In this document: one piece after another, positions 41,746 through 41,838 of the stretch
Position numbering within the stretch: position 1 is the first letter of the stretch
Layout of the letters: the number at the start of each line of letters is the position of its first letter
NCBI GenBank assembly: GCA_900315695.1
Contig: ONAE01000029.1
Coordinates: 1 to 41,838 of the forward strand
Reading direction: 5' to 3'
From: an uncultured Prevotella sp.
Lineage (GTDB): Bacteria; Bacteroidota; Bacteroidia; Bacteroidales; Bacteroidaceae
DNA: 41,838 bases
Made by a program: the position numbers and the translations under genes
The notes under the pieces: model-generated
Database searches by the model: none
What the model was told of the DNA's origin: nothing
What the model saw: the letters and a program-made list of their open reading frames with translations, nothing else

Positions 41746-41838
41746 ATGGAGAGAAAAATGAATCATTTTTTCAGATTGTTACTATTTGTGTGCGGTTTCG
41801 CTATAACGCTGACTGCCTGTTCCAATGAAGACAACGGA
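41746..41838 (+). CDS. Lipoprotein, 5' part only
   Basis: The window ends 31 codons into this reading frame. The visible part starts MERKMNHFF and carries a lipoprotein signal sequence ending in the lipobox LTAC, then SNEDNG. The acidic residues right after the Cys resemble the Bacteroidota lipoprotein export signal that sends lipoproteins to the cell surface. The function cannot be judged from this part. A second ATG at 41758 could be the start instead. Promoter box at 41689-41696. Confidence 0.8.
   Translation, partial: MERKMNHFFRLLLFVCGFAITLTACSNEDNG

Noticed and set aside
1-41838. CRISPR arrays, insertion sequences, integrases, tRNA genes
   Set aside because: I found no regularly spaced repeats of CRISPR length, no transposase- or integrase-like frame and no tRNA-like cloverleaf in the gaps, most of which are shorter than 150 nt.

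Overview
The window is a chromosomal segment from a member of the Bacteroidota, most likely a Prevotella-like member of the Bacteroidales. The first ~33 bases are the 5' end of a 16S rRNA gene on the minus strand. Most transcription units begin with the Bacteroidota promoter form TTTG-N19-TAnnTTTG, often only 10-25 nt before the ATG. The families (DUF4290, DUF4292, DUF4294, short ComEC, lipoprotein signals ending in LTAC) are also typical of that group. The species cannot be named from this sequence.

Layout. (1) 1-~480: 16S 5' end, its hairpin-rich leader with a boxA-like element, and a consensus rRNA promoter, all on the minus strand. (2) 550-7162, plus strand: housekeeping and envelope run tsaB, DUF4290, murA, rimM, dxr, rseP, AEC transporter. 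(3) 7148-10421: short ComEC (minus), TerC and an M20 deacetylase (plus). (4) 10414-15060, minus strand: dut, TPR protein, DUF4292 lipoprotein, EnvC-like protein. (5) 15209-17881: dgt and miaB. (6) 17909-24255: a truncated LTA-synthase-like membrane domain, an MsbA-like ABC exporter, a full LTA-synthase-like enzyme, and a second one split by a frameshift. (7) 24285-25208: LpxL-type acyltransferase (minus). (8) 25320-31984: a tight operon of GT90, GT11, a heptose-nucleotide module (HddA, HldD-like epimerase, GmhA, HddC-GmhB fusion) and a DUF6492 protein. (9) 31986-38807: polyprenyl-linked glycan genes (GT2, two GT87/DUF2029-like membrane proteins, one of them fused to a SUMF1 domain, a DegT/WecE aminotransferase, GtrA, GT4). 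(10) 38808-41838: helix-hairpin-helix outer-membrane barrel, DUF4294 protein, terminator, a repeat, and the start of a lipoprotein gene.

How the genes work together. From 18 kb to 38.8 kb nearly every gene points to the cell surface: lipid A acylation, lipid or glycan export, phospho-alcohol transfer, nucleotide-heptose supply, sugar transfer and polyprenyl-phosphate sugar flipping. The region looks AT-richer than its flanks. Single 60-base lines counted by hand give about 32% GC at 19021 (ABC gene), 52% at 17101 (miaB) and 57% at 37561 (gtrA). With the truncated gene at its left edge, this fits a recombining or acquired surface-glycan block.

The most interesting observations are: a gene fusion whose junction is a purine-rich repeat; a related repeat inside a GT11 gene; the fused HddC-GmhB beside an HldD-like epimerase; the truncated/full/frameshifted LTA-synthase trio around an exporter; and short tandem repeats that occupy the -33 position of two promoters. 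All functional calls rest on reading the sequence and on family knowledge; no database search was run.
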